The notes beneath the pieces are model-generated. The model had not been told where the DNA came from. It made no database searches and saw nothing but the letters and a program-made list of their open reading frames with translations. DNA of 6,682 bases from an uncultured bacterium (GTDB taxonomy: Bacteria; Bacillota; Clostridia; Oscillospirales; Ruminococcaceae): assembly GCA_934845495.1 (NCBI GenBank), contig CAKWRB010000073.1, forward strand, positions 1 through 6,682. The letters are read 5' to 3'. Made by a program: the position numbers and the translations under genes. This document shows, one piece after another, positions 1 to 6,098 of this stretch (its first letter is position 1; each line of letters opens with the position of its first letter).

Positions 1-723
1 CATGAGTCCCTTGGCTCTACCAACGATGTCGCCCGGGAGCGGTTCGGGCAGGGGGCAGGCCATGGAACAGCCGTCCTTGCCGATTACCAGACAGCCGGCC
101 GGGGGCGTATGGGGCGTCCCTTTGCCTCGCCGGGCGGCACCGGCATCTATCTGAGCGTTTTGCTCACCGATTCTGCGGTGCTGGAGCAGTCCCATCTGGT
201 GACCCCGGCAGCAGCGGTGGTGGCCGTCAAGGCACTGGAACGCCTGACCCGGGCCCGCATCGGCATCAAATGGGTCAACGACCTGTTCTGCAGCGGTAAA
301 AAGATTTCCGGGATTTTGACTGAGGCGGTGGTCCGGGAGGGGAAGCCGGCGGGCATCATAGTGGGGATCGGAGTGAACTTTGCCACACCACCGGAGCTGC
401 TCCCGGAGGTTGCCGGTTCCCTGCGGGACTTCCTGCTGCCCGGGGCCAGCCGGAACGAGGCCGCCGCTGCCCTGATCCGTGGGCTGCGGGACGAATTGCC
501 CGACCTGGTGCGCCAGCGCAGCTTCCTTCCGGAATACCGTCGGAGAAGCATCCTGCTCGGGCAGCCGGTGCGTGTGCTGCCGGTGGGGCAGGAGCCCTAT
601 GAGGCGGTGGCGGAGTCCATCGACGAGGAGGCGGCGCTGGTCGTAGACCGGCAGGGGCGGAAAATCCGCCTGCAAACCGGCGAGGTGAGCATTCGCTTCC
701 CCGGTCAAGAGACAAATCGTTAG
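1..723 (+). CDS. birA: Biotin-[acetyl-CoA-carboxylase] ligase, 5'-truncated by window edge
   Basis: The open frame runs from base 1 to the TAG at 721-723 and shows 240 residues; the true start lies upstream of the window. The enzyme makes biotinyl-AMP and transfers biotin to the lysine of biotin carrier proteins such as that of acetyl-CoA carboxylase, in the cytoplasm. Numbering from the window edge, it shows ESLGSTNDVA at 2-11, the biotin/AMP loop GRGRMGR at 33-39, KWVNDL at 90-95 (usually KWPNDL), GKKISGIL near 99-106 with the conserved lysine, and GIGVNF near 122-127. The last 50 or so residues fit the SH3-like C-terminal domain of the family. The visible part covers almost the whole catalytic and C-terminal region, so whether an N-terminal helix-turn-helix (bifunctional repressor) exists cannot be judged. 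An ATG at 109 is in frame but would delete part of the biotin loop and is not the start. The next gene is 150 bases downstream, and no convincing terminator lies between. Confidence 0.93.
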   Translation, partial: HESLGSTNDVARERFGQGAGHGTAVLADYQTAGRGRMGRPFASPGGTGIYLSVLLTDSAVLEQSHLVTPAAAVVAVKALERLTRARIGIKWVNDLFCSGKKISGILTEAVVREGKPAGIIVGIGVNFATPPELLPEVAGSLRDFLLPGASRNEAAAALIRGLRDELPDLVRQRSFLPEYRRRSILLGQPVRVLPVGQEPYEAVAESIDEEAALVVDRQGRKIRLQTGEVSIRFPGQETNR

Positions 724-740
724 CGATTGTAACCTAAAAA

Positions 741-763
741 TATACAGATTCTTTGTGTATAAT
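741..763 (+). promoter_or_regulatory. Putative -10 box with overlapping inverted repeat (possible operator) upstream of the transporter
   Basis: A perfect TATAAT lies at 758-763, about 110 bases before the transporter start. No good -35 box sits 16-18 bases upstream (735-740 reads TAAAAA). An inverted repeat, TATACA (741-746) and TGTATA (756-761) with a 9-base spacer, overlaps the -10 box. A regulator bound there could block or assist RNA polymerase, which would fit a promoter with a weak -35. The repeat is short and AT-rich, so chance is possible. The leader from about 770 to 873 holds no clear riboswitch or terminator. Confidence 0.5.
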
Positions 764-873
764 ATCCGATTTTTGCGAGCTGGCAGAAAAATGGAAGTGG
801 AAAGGTTGCAGAGCCTGGTCCTTGCGTGATAAGATTGCCTTTGGATTTCAAAAAGAAAGGGTAGATTCACACA

Positions 874-2115
874 ATGTCTAACAACAAAACATCCGGCTTC
901 CATTATGGCTGGGTGATTGTCGCATCCTGCTTTATGATCATGTGCTTTGCTCTGTGCCTGGTCATGAACTGCTTCGGCCTGTTTATCAAGCCGGTCACTG
1001 AGGACCTGGGCCTGTCCCGTCAGGCGTTCTCGATGAACTCCACCATGATTTCGGTGGCGATGATGGCTGTCTCCTTCTTCTCCGGTAAGATTTTCAGCAG
1101 CCGCATCGGTATCAAGAAGATCATGATGATCGCCACAGTGGGCCTGAGCGCCAGCTATGCGCTCTACTCCACCGCCAGCACCCCGGTGGCCTTCTATGCA
1201 GTTTCCATCGCTGTGGGCGTGTTCCTGGCCCTGCTGGCCCAGGTTCCCTGCTCCATGCTGGTGAACAACTGGTTCCGGGAGAAGAAGGGCCTGGCAATGG
1301 GCCTTGTCTTTATGGGCAGCGGCGTCGGCGGCATCGTTCTCAACCCCATCATCAGTGCGCTGATGGGCAGCATGGGCTGGCGCAAGACCTATCTGGTCAT
1401 GGCTGGTCTGATGTTCCTGGCCATTGCCCCCTGCACCTTCTTCCTGATCCGGGTGCGCCCGGAGGATAAGGGCCTGGAGCCCTACGGCGGCCGTGCCCAG
1501 GACGGCACAGCAGAAGTATATGGCATGACCTATGCCGAAGCTCGCCGGGATATCCGGTTCTGGCTGCTGCTGCTCTCGGTGATGGTGATCACCGCTTGCT
1601 GCTGCTCGGTCGTACAGCAGCTGGCCTCCTATATCAGCGATATCGGATACAGCTATGAGGTATCCGCAATGGTCAGCTCCTGCAGCCTGGGTCTGATGGC
1701 AGTGGGCAAGCTGCTCACCGGCCGGATGTACGATAAGCTGGGCACCCGCAACAGCACCCTCATCTGCATGGGTTGTGTCATTGGCGGCATCGGGATCCTG
1801 AGCATGGCAGCTTCGGGTGTGGCCTTCATCGGTGCATTCCTGCTGCTGTTCGGTGTGGGCTGTGCCATCACCACCGTTTCGTATCCCATCCTCACCACCT
1901 CGCTGTTCGGCAACCGGGATTACAGCAGCATCTACGGCATTGTCAATGTGGCCAACTCGGTGGGTACCGCCATTGGTTCCCCCATTGCCGCTGCCATCTT
2001 TGACAGCCAGGGTAGCTATGCACCGGCCTGGTATCTGGCCGCAGCAGTGCTGAGTGTAGATTTCGTGATCCTGCTGATCATGTTCAAAAAGAAGCCTGCA
2101 GCAGATGTTCACTGA
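874..2115 (+). CDS. Major facilitator superfamily transporter (OFA/monocarboxylate-porter-like)
   Basis: A 413-residue integral membrane protein with about 12 hydrophobic segments, the normal size for the major facilitator superfamily. It opens with HYGWVIVASCF at about residues 9-19, a start typical of the oxalate:formate antiporter and monocarboxylate-porter group. The cytoplasmic loop after helix 2 carries a degenerate motif A (SRIGIKK, near residues 75-81), and a loop after helix 6 has RPEDKGLEPYG, a signature often seen in that group. A charged loop joins the two six-helix halves. It probably moves a small organic anion by antiport or proton symport; the substrate cannot be told from sequence. 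The ATG at 874 was chosen because AAAGAAAGGG (852-861) precedes it, though the 12-base spacing is long, and because translation from it begins just before the first helix. It stands alone, with its own -10 region upstream and a strong terminator downstream, and is not part of an operon with birA or the kinase-like gene. Confidence 0.88.
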   Translation: MSNNKTSGFHYGWVIVASCFMIMCFALCLVMNCFGLFIKPVTEDLGLSRQAFSMNSTMISVAMMAVSFFSGKIFSSRIGIKKIMMIATVGLSASYALYSTASTPVAFYAVSIAVGVFLALLAQVPCSMLVNNWFREKKGLAMGLVFMGSGVGGIVLNPIISALMGSMGWRKTYLVMAGLMFLAIAPCTFFLIRVRPEDKGLEPYGGRAQDGTAEVYGMTYAEARRDIRFWLLLLSVMVITACCCSVVQQLASYISDIGYSYEVSAMVSSCSLGLMAVGKLLTGRMYDKLGTRNSTLICMGCVIGGIGILSMAASGVAFIGAFLLLFGVGCAITTVSYPILTTSLFGNRDYSSIYGIVNVANSVGTAIGSPIAAAIFDSQGSYAPAWYLAAAVLSVDFVILLIMFKKKPAADVH

Positions 2116-2131
2116 TATTTAACTGCAACAC

Positions 2132-2173
2132 ACAAGCCTTCGGAGTATAGCCTCCGGGGGCTTGTCCTGTTTT
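2132..2173 (+). terminator. Intrinsic terminator after the transporter gene
   Basis: A 14-base-pair stem, ACAAGCCTTCGGAG (2132-2145) with CTCCGGGGGCTTGT (2152-2165), closes a 6-base loop and contains two adjacent U-G wobbles. It begins 17 bases after the transporter stop. The T-run is short and displaced (CCTG then TTTT at 2170-2173), but the stem is strong. It separates the transporter from the promoter at 2233. Confidence 0.82.
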
Positions 2174-2232
2174 GCCGGGATCATTCCTCGCGGCATCCGG
2201 GGGAGAATATCGGCAGAAAGCAGGCAAAAATC

Positions 2233-2261
2233 TTGAAACCCGGCCATAAATATAGTATGAT
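2233..2261 (+). promoter_or_regulatory. Housekeeping sigma-factor promoter for the pseudokinase gene
   Basis: TTGAAA (2233-2238) and TATGAT (2256-2261) are separated by exactly 17 bases, each with one departure from consensus. The spacer and flanks are AT-rich in an otherwise GC-rich region. Transcription should start near 2268, giving a leader of about 70 bases before the GTG at 2340. Confidence 0.8.
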
Positions 2262-2278
2262 AAAAAATAGATATCTGC

Positions 2279-2314
2279 GCCCTGGAAAGACTTCAGGGCT
2301 TCCGGAACGGGAAG
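2279..2314 (+). other. Hairpins in the pseudokinase mRNA leader
   Basis: GCCCTG (2279-2284) pairs with CAGGGC (2294-2299) around a 9-base loop. CTTCC (2299-2303) pairs with GGAAG (2310-2314) around a 6-base loop. The two hairpins share base 2299 and so cannot both form completely. Neither covers the ribosome site at 2324-2331. They do not match a riboswitch class known to me; they may only stabilise the 5' end. Confidence 0.35.
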
Positions 2315-2323
2315 ATGCGGAGG

Positions 2324-2331
2324 AAAGGAGG
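2324..2331 (+). promoter_or_regulatory. Ribosome binding site fixing the GTG start of the pseudokinase
   Basis: AAAGGAGG is a near-perfect anti-16S match placed 8 bases before GTG at 2340. It decides the start: the next in-frame residues are the first cysteine pair of the zinc ribbon, and no in-frame ATG nearby has a comparable site. Confidence 0.9.
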
Positions 2332-2339
2332 CCGGAAGA

Positions 2340-4016
2340 GTGGAAAAACAGCGATGTCCCTATTGCCTGAACCTGAGCGATCAGAACATCTGCCCCACCT
2401 GTGGGGAGGAGCGGGGGATTGCCGAGGCGGAAAACACCCGTGCTCATGGCAGAGCGGTCGGGAACATACTGGCTGGCCGGTACCAGATCGGTAAAGTTCT
2501 GCACTTCAATGGGGAAGGCATCACCTATCTGGCCTATGACAACCAGGAGAATATCCGGGTGGAGATCCGGGAGTATTTCCCGGGCAATCTCTGCCGGCGG
2601 CAGCCCGATGGCTCGGTGCTGGTGGGGGACGAAACCCTGCTGGCATTCAAGTCGCTGATGTTCGATTTTACCGATATGTACAAGGCGGTGGCGGAATCCG
2701 ACTCCTCCGGCCTGCAGAAGGTGCGGGAGATCTTTCTGGAGCAGGGAACGGCCTATGCCGTCTGCGAACTCTACGATCTGCCCACCCTGGCTCAGTATGT
2801 CCGGGAGAACGGGGCGCTTTCGGTGATGGAGTCCAAGCGCATCATGCTGGAGCTCTGCTCGGCCCTGACCCCCATTCACCGGGACGGGCTGATCCATGGC
2901 GGCATCAGTCCCCGCAATATCCTGGTGGACGAGGAGTCCCGGATCCGGGTCACCGGTTTTTCCACCCTTTCGCTGCGCACCCGGGGCAGCGGCATCGACT
3001 GCGAGCTGTACCCCGGATTTTCGGCGCCGGAGCAGTATGAAGCCAACCGGTGGCAGGGCAGCTGGACCGATGTGTATGGCATTGGAGCTGTGGCCTATCA
3101 TATGCTTACCGGGCGGTATCTGCCCCAGGGTGGGGACCGCCAGGCCGGGGAGGCATTGCCAGGCCTGCGGGAACTGCCCGGGCTGCCCGGCAGTATGGCC
3201 TCCACCATCGAAAAGGCCCTCTGCCCGGAGAGCGAGCACCGCATTCAGAGCATCGAGGAGTTCTCCGCCGGGATCCTGCAATCCCAGCAGGGCAACACCT
3301 CGGTCTTTTCCATCAAGGCCAACGAGACCCTGATCCTGGACGAACAGACCCGGGTCCTGGGCAAGGCGGTCCGGCAGGAGCCGGAAAAGACGATGGTCCT
3401 GCCCGAAAAGCCCGGAGCTTCCCCGAAAAAACCGACCCGGAGCTGGTCCCGGAAAAAGCTGGCGCTGGCAGTGCTGCTTTTTCTGCTGGCCTGCGGCGGC
3501 GCGGCAGTGGGGGTCAGTGCGCTGATCGGCACCCCCATCCACCTGCCCTCCTTCTCCCGTCCCCAGGTTGTCACCTTCCCGGAGCCGCACTATGTGCCGT
3601 CGCTGGAGGGCCGCTATGTGGAGACCATCACCTCCAACGCGGAGTGGAGCGATCTGTTCCAGTTCAGCATCAAATATGTCTACGATGACTCCATCCCCCA
3701 GGGGATCGTCATCAGCCAGTCGCCGGATGCCGGGGTGAAGATGATCAACAAGGGTTATGTGCTGCTCACTGTCAGCCGTGGCCCCCAGAATGTCAAGATG
3801 CCCGGCCTGGTGGGGAGCAACCTGGATTTTGCCCTCAAAACGCTGGGGGAGATGGGAATCCGTTACGAGCTGGTCGGAAGCGAGGAATATCCCCCTGGTA
3901 TCGTGGGGAAGACCAGTGTTGTGGAAGGCCAGACCATCGATAAAACCCGGGATATCGTCCAGATCTATGTGGGCGAGGAGCCGGGCGAAAGCGAAGAAAG
4001 CGAATCAGAATCATAA
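2340..4016 (+). CDS. Zinc-ribbon, Ser/Thr kinase-like, PASTA-repeat membrane protein; predicted pseudokinase
   Basis: This 558-residue protein has four parts: a zinc ribbon (C6, C9, C18, C21 as CPYC and CPTC), a kinase fold at about 44-315, a transmembrane helix at about 374-396, and two extracellular PASTA-like repeats (about 413-480 and 485-545) before an acidic Ser/Glu tail. PASTA repeats usually bind peptidoglycan fragments or beta-lactams. The fold is clear from GEGITYLAYD (58-67), EYFP (78-81), SAPEQY (228-233), TDVYGIG (243-249) and HRIQS near the domain end. The catalytic residues are missing: the VAIK lysine is R77 (VEIR), HRD is HGG (186-188), SPDN is SPRN (190-193) and DFG is GFS (206-208). 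The HRD at 180-182 lies one turn too early to be the catalytic loop. Only the loop asparagine, N193, remains. It is probably a scaffold or ligand-sensing pseudokinase. The linker has three T-x-[IV]-L motifs (T330, T337, T351). The frame is intact with normal codon use, so it is unlikely to be a decayed pseudogene. A transpeptidase gene follows. Confidence 0.9.
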   Translation: MEKQRCPYCLNLSDQNICPTCGEERGIAEAENTRAHGRAVGNILAGRYQIGKVLHFNGEGITYLAYDNQENIRVEIREYFPGNLCRRQPDGSVLVGDETLLAFKSLMFDFTDMYKAVAESDSSGLQKVREIFLEQGTAYAVCELYDLPTLAQYVRENGALSVMESKRIMLELCSALTPIHRDGLIHGGISPRNILVDEESRIRVTGFSTLSLRTRGSGIDCELYPGFSAPEQYEANRWQGSWTDVYGIGAVAYHMLTGRYLPQGGDRQAGEALPGLRELPGLPGSMASTIEKALCPESEHRIQSIEEFSAGILQSQQGNTSVFSIKANETLILDEQTRVLGKAVRQEPEKTMVLPEKPGASPKKPTRSWSRKKLALAVLLFLLACGGAAVGVSALIGTPIHLPSFSRPQVVTFPEPHYVPSLEGRYVETITSNAEWSDLFQFSIKYVYDDSIPQGIVISQSPDAGVKMINKGYVLLTVSRGPQNVKMPGLVGSNLDFALKTLGEMGIRYELVGSEEYPPGIVGKTSVVEGQTIDKTRDIVQIYVGEEPGESEESESES

Positions 4017-4020
4017 TACC

Positions 4021-4052
4021 AAGGCGTCCGGAGAGTCCGGGCGCCTTTTCTT
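4021..4052 (+). terminator. Intrinsic terminator after the pseudokinase gene
   Basis: AAGGCGTCCGGA (4021-4032) pairs with TCCGGGCGCCTT (4036-4047) around a 3-base loop, with one U-G wobble among 12 pairs. The tail reads TTTTCTT (4046-4052). It starts 4 bases after the stop codon and should at least partly uncouple the pseudokinase from the downstream transpeptidase. Confidence 0.9.
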
Positions 4053-4065
4053 GTGCGGCAAACAG

Positions 4066-4078
4066 TGCAGCCGCTGCA
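4066..4078. repeat. Short palindrome between terminator and transpeptidase gene
   Basis: TGCAGC-C-GCTGCA is a perfect 6-base inverted repeat with a single central base, in the 85-base gap between the terminator and the transpeptidase start. No strong promoter is visible in this gap; the best pair, TTGTGC (4051-4056) and TGCATA (4075-4080), is poor and would overlap the palindrome. It could be an operator or chance in GC-rich DNA. Confidence 0.3.
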
Positions 4079-4137
4079 TAAAGCCGGAAAGGTGCCCCAT
4101 ACTATCCCAAAACGATGTTGTATGGAGGCGATGCAAG

Positions 4138-5745
4138 GTGGAGCGGCGGTGTGCAGGGGTATTTGTCACCCTGATCCTTCTTTTTATAACGATGATCCTG
4201 CGAATTTTTGTACTCTCGCAGTCGGCGTATTATGCGGCGGCAGCCGGCGGGCAGAGCAGCTGGCTGCTGGAGGTGGATCAGGGCCGAGGGCAGATCTATG
4301 ACTGCAACCTGCATCCGCTCACCGGTTCCAGTGCCCATTATGTCGCAGCGGTACAGCCCTCTGCCGAGGCTGCCGGTGCCCTGTATCCGGTGCTGGCGGC
4401 CGAGGATCGGGAAGCGGCCACCCATGCGCTGGCAGGATTCAGCCCCTTTGTGATCGATGTGGCCTCCCCGGAGGTCTTTGCGCCGGGGGTGGAGGTATTC
4501 CAGGTGCAGGATCGGGTCGCCCCCGACCAGACAGCGGTGCATCTCATCGGCTACCTGGATGGCGAGGGGAAGGGGGTCACCGGCCTGGAGGCCGCCTTTG
4601 ATGAATACCTGCGCAGCTGCGGCGGCAGTCTGTCGGTGCGGTATGTCACCGATACAATGGGTCAGGCACTCTCCAGCACACCCCCACAGGTGGTAAAAGA
4701 TCACTATGGTACAGGCGGGGGGATCGTACTCACCATCGACCGGGAGATTCAGCAGGCCGCAGAGCAGGCAGCCGCCCGGCACTTCCAAAGAGGGGCAGTG
4801 GTGGTGCTGGATGTCCACACCGGGGAGATCCGGGCGATGGCCAGCCTGCCCGCCTACGACCCCACCCGGGTGGAAGAGGCGCTGGAGGACCCGGACAGTC
4901 CGCTCATCAACCGGGCGCTGCTTCCGTACAGCGTCGGCTCCACCTTCAAGGTGCTGGTGGCTGCCACCGCCATCGAGCAGGGCTATGCCGGTCATGCCTA
5001 CGATTGTCCCGGCTATATCCAGGTGGAAGATGTCATCTTCCGCTGCCACAACCTGGCCGGGCACGGGGCACTGGATATGCTCCACGCAATGGAAAAATCC
5101 TGCAATCCCTACTTTGTATCGCTGATCCAGCTCACCGGCGGAGAGTCGGTGGCGGCCAAGGCAGCGGCCATCGGGTTCGGTTCCTCTCTGGAGCTGGCCG
5201 ATGGGATTCGGGCATCAGCCGGGCGGCTGCCCACCTACGAGGAGCTGTCGGTCCCTGGGCAGACGGCCAACTTTGGCTTTGGGCAGGGGTACCTCACCGC
5301 CACACCGCTGCAGATCGCCCAGCTGATGGCGGCAATCGCCAACGACGGCGCTGCAGTGACCCCAAAGCTCATTGCCGGCTACACCCAGGACGGGCAGGAA
5401 ATCTCGGAGCATACACCCACCTATGCTCCCCGTCAGGTGATCCGGGAATCGGCGGCTCTTCAGGTGCAGCAGATGATGATTGGGGTAGTAGAGGAGGGCA
5501 GCGGCACCAAGGCGCGTCCCAGAGCCTGGGGCGCAGGGGGCAAGACCGCATCGGCCCAGACCGGCACCTACGATGAGGCTGGCGAGGAGATCGTCCAGGC
5601 CTGGTTTGCCGGGTTCTACCCGGCGGACGAGCCGCAGTATGCCATTGCAGTGCTGGCCGAGGGAATGGAGTCGGGCGGAGACTATGCCGCGCCGGTGTTT
5701 GCAGAGATCTGCGATGCCATCGCAGATTCGGGGAAGCTGAGATAG
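4138..5745 (+). CDS. Class B penicillin-binding protein (peptidoglycan D,D-transpeptidase, FtsI/PbpA-like)
   Basis: A 535-residue protein anchored by one N-terminal helix (about 6-26), with its catalytic domain outside the membrane, where it cross-links peptidoglycan stem peptides. A diverged family motif, GRGQIYDCN (49-57; usually RGxIxDRNG), opens the dimerisation region. The transpeptidase domain runs from about 195 to 530. Its active-site motifs are STFK (268-271, S268 the acylated serine), SCN (321-323) and KTASAQ (469-474) in place of the usual KTGTA. It is shorter than typical class B enzymes and carries no PASTA repeats. The GTG start at 4138 was chosen for GGAGG at 4124-4128, 9 bases upstream, and because the helix begins at once; the frame is open further upstream, but that part overlaps the pseudokinase gene and its terminator. 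ATGs at 4122 and 4131 are out of frame. The gene lies 121 bases after the pseudokinase and 14 bases before the next gene. A role in division or elongation cannot be decided from sequence. Confidence 0.9.
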   Translation: MERRCAGVFVTLILLFITMILRIFVLSQSAYYAAAAGGQSSWLLEVDQGRGQIYDCNLHPLTGSSAHYVAAVQPSAEAAGALYPVLAAEDREAATHALAGFSPFVIDVASPEVFAPGVEVFQVQDRVAPDQTAVHLIGYLDGEGKGVTGLEAAFDEYLRSCGGSLSVRYVTDTMGQALSSTPPQVVKDHYGTGGGIVLTIDREIQQAAEQAAARHFQRGAVVVLDVHTGEIRAMASLPAYDPTRVEEALEDPDSPLINRALLPYSVGSTFKVLVAATAIEQGYAGHAYDCPGYIQVEDVIFRCHNLAGHGALDMLHAMEKSCNPYFVSLIQLTGGESVAAKAAAIGFGSSLELADGIRASAGRLPTYEELSVPGQTANFGFGQGYLTATPLQIAQLMAAIANDGAAVTPKLIAGYTQDGQEISEHTPTYAPRQVIRESAALQVQQMMIGVVEEGSGTKARPRAWGAGGKTASAQTGTYDEAGEEIVQAWFAGFYPADEPQYAIAVLAEGMESGGDYAAPVFAEICDAIADSGKLR

Positions 5746-5759
5746 AGGGGAGAAACCGG

Positions 5760-6035
5760 ATGCAGGAACAGATTTTTTCGGATCGGGATACGCCAGAACA
5801 GACCTATGGGTTCACGGTGGTGCCGGGCACAGGACAGGATGGCAGCGCGCTTCAGCAGAAGCTCTGTGCCATTCCAGGGGTCCGGAACGCCGAGGTATCG
5901 GTGCTTCAGGGCAGGGTGTGGGTGCAGGCTCAGGGGCTGACCCGCTCAGTGCTGGAGCAGGCCATTGCACAGAGCGGGTACCAGGTGACCGGCTGCACCG
6001 ATGGCTCCGGACCGGACGGAGCGCAGTTTTTTTGA
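5760..6035 (+). CDS. Small protein resembling a heavy-metal-associated domain without CxxC
   Basis: This 91-residue cytoplasmic protein starts at ATG 5760, with AGGGGAG (5746-5752) 7 bases upstream and only 14 bases after the transpeptidase stop, so the two are probably co-transcribed. Residues 17-78 fit a beta-alpha-beta-beta-alpha-beta (ferredoxin-like) order: GFTVVPG, a helix at about 27-37, IPGVRNAEVSVLQGRVWVQA, a helix at 61-72, then SGYQVTG. The phrases PGVRNAEVSV and AIAQSGYQV strongly recall copper-chaperone and heavy-metal-associated domains. The metal loop MxCxxC is missing, however: the stretch is GTGQDGSA, and the only cysteines are C36 and C79. It probably does not bind Cu(I) in the classical way and may be a binding or structural module. 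The tail after residue 79 is Gly/Asp-rich and overlaps the terminator. I do not recognise a named family; the gene itself is likely real given spacing, ribosome site and codon pattern. Confidence 0.72.
   Translation: MQEQIFSDRDTPEQTYGFTVVPGTGQDGSALQQKLCAIPGVRNAEVSVLQGRVWVQAQGLTRSVLEQAIAQSGYQVTGCTDGSGPDGAQFF
6002..6033 (+). terminator. Intrinsic terminator overlapping the 3' end of the small gene
   Basis: GCTCCG (6004-6009) pairs with CGGAGC (6017-6022) around a 7-base loop. The stem extends by TG/CA if G6023 is bulged, and a run of seven T follows at 6027-6033. The whole element lies inside the last codons of the preceding gene (GSGPDGAQFF) and just before the promoter at 6044, so it would end the transpeptidase operon. 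Confidence 0.7.
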
Positions 6036-6043
6036 CAGGATAC

Positions 6044-6072
6044 TTGAAAAGTCCGGCATAATATTGTATAAT
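6044..6072 (+). promoter_or_regulatory. Strong housekeeping promoter for SRP RNA (and possibly dnaX)
   Basis: TTGAAA (6044-6049) and a perfect TATAAT (6067-6072) are spaced by exactly 17 AT-rich bases. It is the best promoter in the window, as expected for an abundant stable RNA. The start point should be about 6079, some 20 bases before the base-paired body of the RNA. Confidence 0.9.
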
Positions 6073-6098
6073 AAGAAAGCCTAATTGTAGAGAATAGG

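Noticed and set aside
711..730. Hairpin over the birA stop codon (AATCG-TTAG-CGATT, extended by ACA/TGT)
   Set aside because: Weak AT-rich stem with a bulge and no following T-run; not a credible terminator.
791..829. 12-residue upstream open frame in the transporter leader
   Set aside because: No ribosome site, no distinctive composition and no attenuator hairpin after it; likely chance.
2877..2888. HRD tripeptide (residues 180-182) as an intact catalytic loop of the kinase
   Set aside because: It lies six residues before the true catalytic position; the loop that precedes the S-P-x-N asparagine is H186-G187-G188.
2181..3590. Long open frame of 469 codons on the - strand opposite the pseudokinase gene
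   Set aside because: Its translation is rich in Gly, Pro, Gln and Leu without any domain, it has no ribosome site, and it mirrors the codon bias of a well-supported + strand gene; a GC-rich shadow frame.
3757..4137. In-frame upstream extension of the transpeptidase gene
   Set aside because: It would overlap the pseudokinase PASTA repeat and its terminator in another frame; the translation there is basic and motif-free, and GTG 4138 has a proper ribosome site.
4102..5085. 327-codon open frame on the - strand opposite the transpeptidase gene
   Set aside because: No recognisable motif, covers the conserved STFK region of the real gene in antisense, and no promoter or ribosome site is evident.
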